Assembly (NCBI RefSeq): GCF_000188195.1
Contig: NZ_GL830964.1
Span: 1-34,834 of the forward strand
Direction of reading: 5' to 3'
DNA from: Succinatimonas hippei YIT 12066
GTDB lineage: Bacteria > Pseudomonadota > Gammaproteobacteria > Enterobacterales > Succinivibrionaceae
Length of the DNA: 34,834 bases
The notes under the pieces were generated by a model. It made no database searches. It saw only the letters and a program-made list of their open reading frames with translations, and was not told where the DNA came from. This document shows, one piece after another, positions 25,195-32,624 of this stretch (the stretch's first letter is position 1; every line of letters begins with the position of its first letter). Both the position numbers and the translations under genes were made by a program.

Positions 25195-25216
25195 ACCGCG
25201 GCGTTAAAACCGCGGT
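25195..25216 (+). terminator. Intercistronic hairpin between DUF362 and permease genes
   Basis: ACCGCGG (25195-25201) pairs with CCGCGGT (25210-25216) around an 8-base loop. There is no real T run after it (CTTAGCAGC), so it may be an mRNA-stabilising or attenuating hairpin rather than a full terminator. It would let the exported enzyme be expressed more strongly than the downstream genes. Confidence 0.5.
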
Positions 25217-25231
25217 CTTAGCAGCAAATTT

Positions 25232-26155
25232 ATGTACGACTTTATCGAAAGAGAAATAATCTATCTTTGGTACTACCTTGATATTTTGTGCCGGCAAATC
25301 GTACCTTTTTATATCATAGGTACTTTATTAGGATCGGCAATCTCAGTTTTTGTCAAAGATAAAATTCATGCTCTGCTTGTTCGCAGCAAACTTAAAAAAT
25401 TCGGTTTCTTAGGATATATTCCCGCTGCACTTTTAGGCTTTGCCTCGCCTATCTGCATGTACGGCACTATTCCTTTGGTCGTAGCTTTTTATCAAAAAGG
25501 AGTAAGACAGGACTTTTTAGCCTGTTTCATGGTTGCATCCATTCTTTTAAACCCCCAGCTTATAGCTTATTCGGCAGCTTTAGGGCCTCTTGTTTTCTTT
25601 CTGCGGATTTTAACCTGCTTTCTCATGGCATTAAGCGCAGGACTTTTAATCCGTTTTTGCTTTAAGAATAAGGAATTTTTCATCTTTACCTCATTCGGTG
25701 TAGGACATAATCATGATACCGATCCTAATCTTTTTATACGCTATTTAAAAAATGTCGGACGTAATCTAAAAGCTACTTTGCCTTATTTTGCAGCAGGTAT
25801 TTTACTTGCGGCTCTTTTTACCATTCACGTACCGCAAGATGCATTCTCTGAGCTCTTCGGTAAAAATAACGGGATAGGCGTTTTATTATCGGCAACTTTG
25901 GGTGTTCCTTTATATTTATGCGGTGGTGGAACAGTACCGATTTTAATCTCCTGTCTATCCTCAGGTATGTCCTGCGGAGCTGCAGTAGCGTTCATGCTTT
26001 CAGGCCCTGCAACCAAACTTACCAATATAACGGCGTTAAAATCTATCTTAGGCCTTAAACATTTTATTTATTACATTGCATTCGTAATGATCTTTGCGGC
26101 AGTCTCAGGTTTATTAACCGATGCCTGTTTATTTATTGTAAATAGCGGAGCATAA
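25232..26155 (+). CDS. YraQ/ArsP-type permease (PF03773, UPF0718)
   Basis: A 307-residue inner-membrane protein with about eight to nine hydrophobic segments. Two internal repeats carry the family marks: GFASPICMYGTIPLVVAF in the first half and GVPLYLCGGGTVPI with GMSCGAAVAFMLSGPATKLTN in the second. This is the YraQ/ArsP_1 family, whose few studied members export organoarsenicals; most are unassigned. A short cytoplasmic-type loop has GHNHDTD, with two His. It lies between the exported DUF362 gene and the methyltransferase gene (1 base gap), inside the nickel/NPN run. An export role for a cofactor or metal-ligand complex is possible but speculative. The ribosome binding site is weak. Confidence 0.82.
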   Translation: MYDFIEREIIYLWYYLDILCRQIVPFYIIGTLLGSAISVFVKDKIHALLVRSKLKKFGFLGYIPAALLGFASPICMYGTIPLVVAFYQKGVRQDFLACFMVASILLNPQLIAYSAALGPLVFFLRILTCFLMALSAGLLIRFCFKNKEFFIFTSFGVGHNHDTDPNLFIRYLKNVGRNLKATLPYFAAGILLAALFTIHVPQDAFSELFGKNNGIGVLLSATLGVPLYLCGGGTVPILISCLSSGMSCGAAVAFMLSGPATKLTNITALKSILGLKHFIYYIAFVMIFAAVSGLLTDACLFIVNSGA

Positions 26156-26156
26156 A

Positions 26157-26882
26157 ATGAAAGAAGATCTAAAAGCTATTGCCGACTACTGGTCATTACG
26201 GGCACAAGGCTATGCTCTTGATACGCAAAATGAACTTTGCGATAAAGAACATTCTTTTTACGCACAGAATCTATTTAATCAATTAATCGAGCATCGCTTT
26301 TGCAATACGCCTGCAGCACTTGATATAGGATGCGGTCCAGGTTTCTTTTCCATTCTTTTGGCTAAATCTGGATTTAAAGTAACAGGCATAGATCTAAGCA
26401 TTACCATGCTCACAAAAGCCTCCGAACTTGCCGCCTATCATAAAGTCAACCTCAAGCTTATTAAAGGAGATATACAAAATCCGCCTTTCGCCCCTGCAAG
26501 TTTTGATTTAATCGTATCGCGCAATGTTTTTTGGAACTTACCTGACTTGCGTATTGCCTATACAAAAGCTTTAGAGCTTTTAAAGCCTCACGGCCTTATG
26601 CTGATTTTTGACGGAAATCATTATTATCAATATAAAGATCCTGATTATCAAAAGTACGATCCGCATAAAACCCATCGGCATCTTGAAGATATTGATGTAT
26701 CAATTATCGACAAGATTGCAAAAAAACTGCCGGCATCTTATAAACTGCGTCCTGACTTTGACTTAACTATCTTAAAAGATATAAATAAATGCCAAGCACA
26801 ATCTGAAATTTTAAAGTCGCATATTAAAAACGGAAAAAACATTATTGATGCTTTTGTCATTAAGGCAATAAAGGATGCTTAA
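26157..26882 (+). CDS. Class I SAM-dependent methyltransferase
   Basis: A 241-residue cytoplasmic methyltransferase. Motif I is LDIGCGPGFFSILLAK (near residues 55-70), followed by the acidic VTGIDLS that binds the SAM ribose, GDIQNPPFAPASFDLIVSRN as motifs II-III and LKPHGLMLIFDGNHYY after. The N-terminal YWSLRAQGYALDTQNEL is typical of small-molecule methyltransferases. It abuts the nickel permease gene directly (stop followed by ATG). Methyltransferases of this kind are often found beside nickel-type importers; they could modify a metal-binding ligand or the NPN pathway product. The acceptor is not readable from the sequence. Confidence 0.9.
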   Translation: MKEDLKAIADYWSLRAQGYALDTQNELCDKEHSFYAQNLFNQLIEHRFCNTPAALDIGCGPGFFSILLAKSGFKVTGIDLSITMLTKASELAAYHKVNLKLIKGDIQNPPFAPASFDLIVSRNVFWNLPDLRIAYTKALELLKPHGLMLIFDGNHYYQYKDPDYQKYDPHKTHRHLEDIDVSIIDKIAKKLPASYKLRPDFDLTILKDINKCQAQSEILKSHIKNGKNIIDAFVIKAIKDA

Positions 26883-27836
26883 ATGAGTAAAAAGCTGCGG
26901 TATTTGAAAATAACAGTAAAAAATACGTTAGCTTTTATCGTAACTTTACTGTTTATTGCCTCATTAAGCTTTTTTATCATTGTATCCTTACCGGGAGATG
27001 CGGCATTAAACGCCATGCTGCCAATGGGTATTACCGATACCCATGTAATTAATGAGCTGCGACAAAGCTTGGGAATTGATTTGTCATTGCCGCTGCGTTT
27101 TTTTAATTGGTTAAAAGCCGCAATCTGCTTTGATTTCGGGCAATCCTTTTATTATGCAAGTCCGGTAAGCGCTGTTTTAGCCAAAGCTGCTCTCATCACC
27201 TTGAAAATATGTTTTATTGCAGCAATTTTAATCGTAATAATTTCCCTGCCCTTAGGTCTTTATTGCGCTCTTTACCCTAATTCTTTACTGGATAAGCTCT
27301 TACATGTACTGGCGATTTTATGCTTAAGCCTCCCTACTTTTATTCTCGGTCTTATATGCTTAAGCATAATGGGGGCCAAACTTAAACTTATAGGAACTCT
27401 TCCTGCAATAACATTTAAGGAACTTTTGATCCCGGCAGGTACGCTTGCACTGCCTATGATTGCTTACTATATACGACAAATCCGTACCGCGGTGTTAAAA
27501 GAAATCGCACAAAGCTATATCCAAGCTTTAATCGTGCGCGGAATTTCCTTAAACGTAATTCTGCTAAAGCATGTACTGCCGCGAGCTCTTATCGCACTTT
27601 TACCGCTTGCCGGCATCAGCTGTGCCCGTCTTTTGTGCGGGTCTGTCATCGTAGAAACCGTTTTTTCCATTAACGGACTTGGTACTGTTGCATTAAAAGC
27701 CGTCACCATGCGCGATATTAACCTTATCGAAGCCTACGTTATTTATTGCTCAATAATCTTCATTATTTTAAACAAAAGCGTAGATCTGCTGTGCCGCCGC
27801 TTATCCAGAAAAGCTCGAGGTGACGTAAATGAGTAA
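26883..27836 (+). CDS. nikB: ABC importer permease, NikB/OppB type
   Basis: A 317-residue inner-membrane permease with about six hydrophobic segments. The start is typical (ASLSFFIIVSLPGDAAL), then a G-I-D-x-x-x-P-x-R-F-x-x-W loop. The conserved EAA coupling loop is visible as YIQALIVRGISLNVILLKHV, and the closing GSVIVETVFSINGLG is the family signature. It forms the membrane channel with NikC. It begins directly after the methyltransferase stop and overlaps the next gene by eight bases. I name it for the nickel subfamily because of the larBCE genes that follow and the SBP sequence; the peptide subfamily cannot be excluded from the permease alone. Confidence 0.85.
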   Translation: MSKKLRYLKITVKNTLAFIVTLLFIASLSFFIIVSLPGDAALNAMLPMGITDTHVINELRQSLGIDLSLPLRFFNWLKAAICFDFGQSFYYASPVSAVLAKAALITLKICFIAAILIVIISLPLGLYCALYPNSLLDKLLHVLAILCLSLPTFILGLICLSIMGAKLKLIGTLPAITFKELLIPAGTLALPMIAYYIRQIRTAVLKEIAQSYIQALIVRGISLNVILLKHVLPRALIALLPLAGISCARLLCGSVIVETVFSINGLGTVALKAVTMRDINLIEAYVIYCSIIFIILNKSVDLLCRRLSRKARGDVNE

Positions 27837-28644
27837 AAGATTAGTCTTTTATCTTATAAGTTTGATTTGCGTCATCTGGTGCGGTTTTTTATTTTTGGGA
27901 GCTTTTTTTATTCCTTGTGATCCGTATACAACCTCCCCCGAGCTTTCTCTTGCCGCTCCGTCGTCATCCCATATTTTAGGCTGCGATCGTCTGGGAAGAG
28001 ACCTATTGTCAAGACTGCTTTCTGCCTCTTTTCCCTCATTTCTGACTGCGATAGCCGTTATCGCCGTTTCTCTTGCTATAGGGGTAATATTGGGCCTTAT
28101 ACAAGCTTTTTGTAACAACTTTTTAGGATCTATCAGTAAAATATTAACAGATCTGCTGCTCTCTTTTCCTCAAAGTATTGCCGTTATCTTCATCGCTGGT
28201 ACTTTAAGCGCCGGTATTTTCGGTTCAAGTTTTGCCATTGCTCTTTTCTTATGGCCGCATTTTGCGCGTATCACTTACACAATCTCCGGTGATGCTATGC
28301 AAAACGACTATATGAAACAAGCAAGACTTTCAGGTGAAAATACTTTTAGAATCATCAGATACTATCTTTTTTACGAGTTAAAAGATCAACTTTTAATTAC
28401 TGCTCTTTTAGATTTAAGCGCCGTAATTTTAGCTATGGCGACACTGTCTTTTTTAGGTTTGTCTTCCCAGCCGCCGCTGCCTGAATGGGGATCTATGCTC
28501 TTTGAAAACCGCAACTATTTAGACAGTGCTCCGCATCTGCTTATTTTCCCCGCATTATTTATTTTTATAAGCTCACTTTTATTTAATCTTTTAGGACAAA
28601 GCTATGCTAAAAGATTTGAAATAAGCAGGATAAATTTATGCTGA
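27829..28644 (+). CDS. nikC: ABC importer permease, NikC/OppC type
   Basis: A 271-residue permease with about five to six hydrophobic segments. It shows the OppC/NikC landmarks HILGCDRLGRDLLSRLL near residue 50, the coupling loop YMKQARLSGENTFRIIRYYL, and LSFLGLSSQPPLPEWGSML close to the C-terminus. It pairs with NikB as the second half of the channel. It overlaps its upstream neighbour by eight bases and the binding-protein gene by seven, so the set is translationally coupled. The subfamily name follows the operon, not this sequence alone. Confidence 0.85.
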   Translation: MSKRLVFYLISLICVIWCGFLFLGAFFIPCDPYTTSPELSLAAPSSSHILGCDRLGRDLLSRLLSASFPSFLTAIAVIAVSLAIGVILGLIQAFCNNFLGSISKILTDLLLSFPQSIAVIFIAGTLSAGIFGSSFAIALFLWPHFARITYTISGDAMQNDYMKQARLSGENTFRIIRYYLFYELKDQLLITALLDLSAVILAMATLSFLGLSSQPPLPEWGSMLFENRNYLDSAPHLLIFPALFIFISSLLFNLLGQSYAKRFEISRINLC

Positions 28645-30227
28645 AAATAAAAAATCAAATAAAAAAATTACTGTCTGTTTTTTTCTTAGTATTTATCCTG
28701 CCTCTTGCGATTGTTTCCTGCGGCAAAAGCGATAATATGACCGCAGGCACATCAGCAAACAACGAAAAGTCTTTAAAGGTAGGATTATTCTTTTTAAATT
28801 ATTCGCTTGATCCTAAGGACTATTTTAACGGATGGATCCTGGTACGGGTCGGAGCCGGAGAAACATTGCTGCGTCTTGACGACAAAGGCAGCCTTATCCC
28901 GGCGCTTGCAGAACAATTTAAAGTTATCAATAAAACTACTTATGAGCTGACGTTAAAGCAGGGTATTAAATTCTCCGATGCAAGTGAACTTAACGCCGAC
29001 ATGGTAAAGCGCAATTTAGAAAGAATTTTTGCCTATAGCCCTCGAGCCAAACAATATTTTGAGCCTTTAAAAATCAGTGCCGACAATACTAAACGTACCA
29101 TAACGATTTACACCAAAAAACCGTGTCCCGAGCTTTTTTACAATCTATGCGAACCGCTTTTTGCCGTCATAAAACTCCCTGAGTCCAATCAAGACTTAAC
29201 TGTAAGCCTTCCCGTTACAACGGGTCCTTATCAAATAAGTTCGTTTACCCCCAATGAGCACATTCAGGTCACTCCGAATCCTTATTTTAGAGACGGCAAA
29301 GCACCGCTTTCATCCATTGATTTTTATTACATACCGGATGCACAAAGCAGACTTATATCCTTAAAGGCAGGAGATCTTGATATCATTACTACGGTAGATT
29401 ATCCTGATTTCAAACTGCTGCAAAATGACAGTGCCTTCAATACGCAAAGTACTCCCGGACCGCGCACTGATGTCGTTTATCTAAATCATAATAATGAATT
29501 TTTAAAGCAAAAAATCATCAGAAAAGCCATCAGTTTAGCAATAAACCGCAATGAAATAGCACAACTTACCGGCAGTGAGCCCGCTTCCGGAGTTATTTCT
29601 CCGCATTTTGATTTCGGACGTGAAATTACCACTACAGATTACAATCCATCTCTTGCTGCAAGTCTGCTTGATACAGCTAAGATCATCGACTTAAATCATG
29701 ATGGAATAAGAGAATTTAACGGTCAAAACATTGAACTAAACTATCGCTTAAAATCAGATCACGGATCTGCAGACAGCCTTATTATCGCCCAATGCATTAA
29801 AGAAGATTTGGCAGCACTGGGCATTAAAGTAAATCTTATTCAGACGGAAAATTTAAGCGCCGCTATAAGTGCAGCCGACTTTGATTTATGTTCAGCCAAC
29901 GACAGCGCTCTGCCCACCGGAGACAGCGGATACTTTTTAAAATCACGCTACCATAGCAAAGGTGACGCCAACTTCGGGCATTATGCCAATCAAGATCTTG
30001 ACGCTTTACTTTCAAAACTTGAAGAAAGCTTTGAAAGAAACAAACGTGTAAAGCTTACCGTACAGATTGCCAATCTATTAAATGAAGATGTAGCAGCTTT
30101 ATACATAAGTTATCCCAAGCTTAATATCGTAAGCTCCAATAGGGTTAAAGATCTGCATCTTTATACTTTTGATTACTACTTAATCGACTCTAAGGTAAAC
30201 GTAGATGCCGGAACTTTTACAAATTAA
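28638..30227 (+). CDS. nikA: Nickel-type ABC substrate-binding lipoprotein (SBP_bac_5)
   Basis: A 529-residue lipoprotein with lipobox IVSC (Cys28) and a family 5 solute-binding domain. The early stretch NGWILVRVGAGETLLRLDD is the arrangement seen in nickel and metal-metallophore binders (NikA/NikZ/CntA); peptide binders differ there. Further landmarks are LTLKQGIKFSDASELNADMVKRNLE, TGPYQISSFTPNE and KAISLAINRNEIAQL. It captures the ligand at the outer face of the inner membrane and hands it to NikBC. AGGA precedes the ATG at seven bases. The ligand may be Ni(II) chelated by His or another small molecule; the binding residues cannot be read safely by eye. Confidence 0.82.
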   Translation: MLKIKNQIKKLLSVFFLVFILPLAIVSCGKSDNMTAGTSANNEKSLKVGLFFLNYSLDPKDYFNGWILVRVGAGETLLRLDDKGSLIPALAEQFKVINKTTYELTLKQGIKFSDASELNADMVKRNLERIFAYSPRAKQYFEPLKISADNTKRTITIYTKKPCPELFYNLCEPLFAVIKLPESNQDLTVSLPVTTGPYQISSFTPNEHIQVTPNPYFRDGKAPLSSIDFYYIPDAQSRLISLKAGDLDIITTVDYPDFKLLQNDSAFNTQSTPGPRTDVVYLNHNNEFLKQKIIRKAISLAINRNEIAQLTGSEPASGVISPHFDFGREITTTDYNPSLAASLLDTAKIIDLNHDGIREFNGQNIELNYRLKSDHGSADSLIIAQCIKEDLAALGIKVNLIQTENLSAAISAADFDLCSANDSALPTGDSGYFLKSRYHSKGDANFGHYANQDLDALLSKLEESFERNKRVKLTVQIANLLNEDVAALYISYPKLNIVSSNRVKDLHLYTFDYYLIDSKVNVDAGTFTN

Positions 30228-30930
30228 CAATCTGTCAATTACAAATGGCGACAGAATTTTTGTGAAAAACGCCAATCTTGTTTTAAAACAAGGTGATTGC
30301 ACCGCCTTAACCGGCCCTTCCGGTGTCGGTAAAAGTACATTATTTAAAGCTGTTTGTCATTTATTGCCATGTGACTTTTCCGTAAGCGGAGATATTTATT
30401 TTGACTCGCAAAATATCAGTATGCTTAATTTAAAACAATTAAGATCCTATTTCGGTTCAGGCTTTACCCTCATTTTGCAAAATCCTCAGGAAAATTTTGA
30501 CGATCGCAAAAACATCTTAAGTCACTTCGAAGAGGCTATGCGGGCTACAAGCAAAGAGGCAAAGCTTAAAGTTAAAGAGCTTGCCGTAAACCTTTTATAT
30601 AAAATGCAGCTTGCCTACCCGCAAAATCTGTTAAAACGCCGGGCTTTTGAGCTTTCTCAGGGAATGGCGCAGCGTGTAATTTTAGCTCTTGCCCTATTGC
30701 AGCAGCCGAAACTTATTCTTGCGGATGAATTTACCTGCTCGCTTGACGTTATAACCCGAATACAAATTTTACAGCTGATAAAAAATCTGCAGCGAGAAAT
30801 GGGATTTAGTCTATTTTTTATTACGCATAATGAAGACGAAGTAAAATTTTTAAACGCCGCCTGCTACCACCTTGAAAACGGCACACTTATCCGCAAAAGC
30901 ATAAATGAGGCAGACGCTGATGTTGCTTAA
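30205..30930 (+). CDS. nikD: ABC importer ATPase, NikD type
   Basis: A 241-residue ATPase. Walker A GPSGVGKST lies near residue 40, Q-loop at LILQNPQENFD, signature LSQGMAQRVILALALL (a variant of LSGGQ), Walker B LILADEF with the catalytic Glu, D-loop SLD and H-loop FFITHNED. The protein is short and lacks the C-terminal Cys-containing domain present in its partner. It begins inside the end of the binding-protein gene (23-base overlap). Together with the next ATPase it powers NikBC. The LSQGM signature is an accepted variant in NikD-like proteins. Confidence 0.87.
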   Translation: MPELLQINNLSITNGDRIFVKNANLVLKQGDCTALTGPSGVGKSTLFKAVCHLLPCDFSVSGDIYFDSQNISMLNLKQLRSYFGSGFTLILQNPQENFDDRKNILSHFEEAMRATSKEAKLKVKELAVNLLYKMQLAYPQNLLKRRAFELSQGMAQRVILALALLQQPKLILADEFTCSLDVITRIQILQLIKNLQREMGFSLFFITHNEDEVKFLNAACYHLENGTLIRKSINEADADVA

Positions 30931-31846
30931 ACTCACAGATCTTAAATTTAACTATGACGTTGAAAACCATAAGCAGGTTAAAGCTCTGCGCGGTCTTTCT
31001 TTATGTATAGATGAAGGACAGATGCTCTCACTTGTAGGTGAATCGGGCTGCGGCAAAACCACTTTATGCAATATTTTAAATTTGTGCTTAAAAAATTATA
31101 CGGGACATGCCGAATTTTGGGAGACAGAGTTAAATAAAATAACGGATAAAAAAGATTACTACACTAAAATTCAGTATATTTTTCAAGATCCTAAAAGCGC
31201 TGTAAGTCCTTATCAAAAACTCTCCTATTTTATGGCTGCTCCTTTAATTAATTTAAAAGGCTTAAACAAGTTTGACGCTTTTAAGCTTATATCAAGGCAA
31301 TTACCTAAAATCGGACTTCATACCGATATTTTAAATAAGCATTCAAACGAAGTAAGCCTTGGACAACTGCAAAGACTATGTCTGCTTAAAAGTCTTATCA
31401 TCAAACCTAAATTGTTATTATGTGATGAAATTACCGCATCTCTTGACCCTCTCTCTGCACGGGAATGCTTAAAACTTATAAAAGAATATCAAAATGAAGG
31501 CATGAGCGTTTTATTTATAACCCATGACTTCAATCTAGCCAAAAGTTTCTGCAAACGTCTTGCCATTATGTTTAAAGGCATGATTTTAGAAGACTTGCAG
31601 GACTGCTCTCCGCTGCACCCTTATACTAAAGAGCTTGAAAAGGCTTCGGATATTTTAAGTGGAAAGCAAGATCCGATTTTATTAAAACAAAACAATGCTC
31701 TGTCATGTCCCATAAGCATTGACAGCGGCTGTCCTTATTACAAACGTTGTGCAAAAAGAATACCGCAATGTTTAAACACAATGCCGGAACTTGTAAGCAT
31801 GCCGTCAGGTCACAGCGTGCGTTGCCTTAACATATTGGAGATATAA
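30920..31846 (+). CDS. nikE: ABC importer ATPase, NikE/OppF type with C-terminal Cys-rich tail
   Basis: A 308-residue ATPase. Walker A GESGCGKTT, Q-loop IFQDPKSAVSP, signature VSLGQLQRLCLLKSL (the Leu-Ser-Gly of LSGGQ replaced), Walker B LLLCDEITASLDP and H-loop FITHDF. The C-terminal tail is the oligopeptide/nickel type, with CPISIDSGCPYYKRC and a later Cys in IPQC. This resembles the [4Fe-4S]-binding Cys set known in some peptide and nickel importer ATPases. I chose the ATG at 30920, with GAGG at 30907-30910; an ATG at 30905 lacks a ribosome binding site. It overlaps the previous ATPase gene by 11 bases and is three bases before larB. Confidence 0.86.
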   Translation: MLLKLTDLKFNYDVENHKQVKALRGLSLCIDEGQMLSLVGESGCGKTTLCNILNLCLKNYTGHAEFWETELNKITDKKDYYTKIQYIFQDPKSAVSPYQKLSYFMAAPLINLKGLNKFDAFKLISRQLPKIGLHTDILNKHSNEVSLGQLQRLCLLKSLIIKPKLLLCDEITASLDPLSARECLKLIKEYQNEGMSVLFITHDFNLAKSFCKRLAIMFKGMILEDLQDCSPLHPYTKELEKASDILSGKQDPILLKQNNALSCPISIDSGCPYYKRCAKRIPQCLNTMPELVSMPSGHSVRCLNILEI

Positions 31847-31848
31847 AC

Positions 31849-32610
31849 ATGGCTATGGATTTAGATGAACTTTTAAACGGGGTAAAAAACGGCACCATTT
31901 CAATTGAGTCTGCAAAAGCAAAAATTAAAGCTGCGCCTTTTATCGATCTTGATTATGCCAAGCTGGATATGCATCGCCGCTTGCGTACCGGTATGTCAGA
32001 GGTAGTATTCTGCCAAGGAAAAGCTGATGATTTCTTAGTTAAAATCGTAAGCAAGTTCTTAGAGGTGGACGGCGAAGTTTTCGGTACGCGCTGCAGCAAG
32101 GCTCAGGCTGAAATGCTGCAAAAACTTATGCCGCAACTTCAATATGATCCGATAAGCCAAATAATTTCCTATCATAAAGAAAAAGAACTTAAAGGCTCCA
32201 TTGCCGTAGTCACCGCAGGAACATCCGATATAAAGGTAGCCGAAGAGGCTGCCCGCACTTGCGAATATTTCGGCGGCAAAGTAAGTCGTATCTATGATGC
32301 CGGAGTAAGCGGACTTCATCGCATTCTGGCAAATTTAACGCCGATCCAAAACGCCAACTGCACTATTGTTATTGCCGGCATGGAGGGAGCCTTGGCTTCG
32401 GTTATCGGAGGCTTGGTCGCCAATCCCGTTATCGCAGTGCCGACTTCCGTAGGCTACGGTGCGAATTTTCACGGTTTGTCCGCCCTGCTTACCATGATCA
32501 ATACCTGTGCTAACGGTGTCGCTACCGTCAATATCGATAACGGATTCGGAGCCGGCTTTATCGCCACGCAAATCAACCGCCTTGCAGTTAAAGCCAATAC
32601 CGATAAATAA
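31849..32610 (+). CDS. larB: LarB, nickel-pincer cofactor biosynthesis (carboxylase/hydrolase)
   Basis: A 253-residue cytoplasmic enzyme. LarB carboxylates the pyridinium ring of nicotinic acid adenine dinucleotide and releases AMP, giving pyridinium-3,5-biscarboxylic acid mononucleotide, the first step to NPN. The C-terminal half is the AIR-carboxylase-like domain: VTAGTSDIKVAEEAA, SRIYDAGVSGLHRI, VIAGMEGALASVIGGL and PVIAVPTSVGYG with FHGLSALLTMINTCANGV. The N-terminal part has the FIDLDYAKLDMHRRLRTGMSEVV start region typical of LarB. GGAG lies eight bases before the ATG. It follows nikE and is followed by larC after 14 bases. Confidence 0.95.
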   Translation: MAMDLDELLNGVKNGTISIESAKAKIKAAPFIDLDYAKLDMHRRLRTGMSEVVFCQGKADDFLVKIVSKFLEVDGEVFGTRCSKAQAEMLQKLMPQLQYDPISQIISYHKEKELKGSIAVVTAGTSDIKVAEEAARTCEYFGGKVSRIYDAGVSGLHRILANLTPIQNANCTIVIAGMEGALASVIGGLVANPVIAVPTSVGYGANFHGLSALLTMINTCANGVATVNIDNGFGAGFIATQINRLAVKANTDK

Positions 32611-32624
32611 AAAGGATACATTAT

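Noticed and set aside
25232-26155. Arsenic resistance permease
   Set aside because: The YraQ/ArsP family includes organoarsenical exporters, but there is no ArsR, ArsC or other arsenic gene; context is nickel and NPN.
26883-31846. Oligopeptide (Opp/Dpp) importer
   Set aside because: Cannot be excluded from the permeases alone, but the SBP early motif and the direct junction with larBCE make nickel or a nickel complex the better call.
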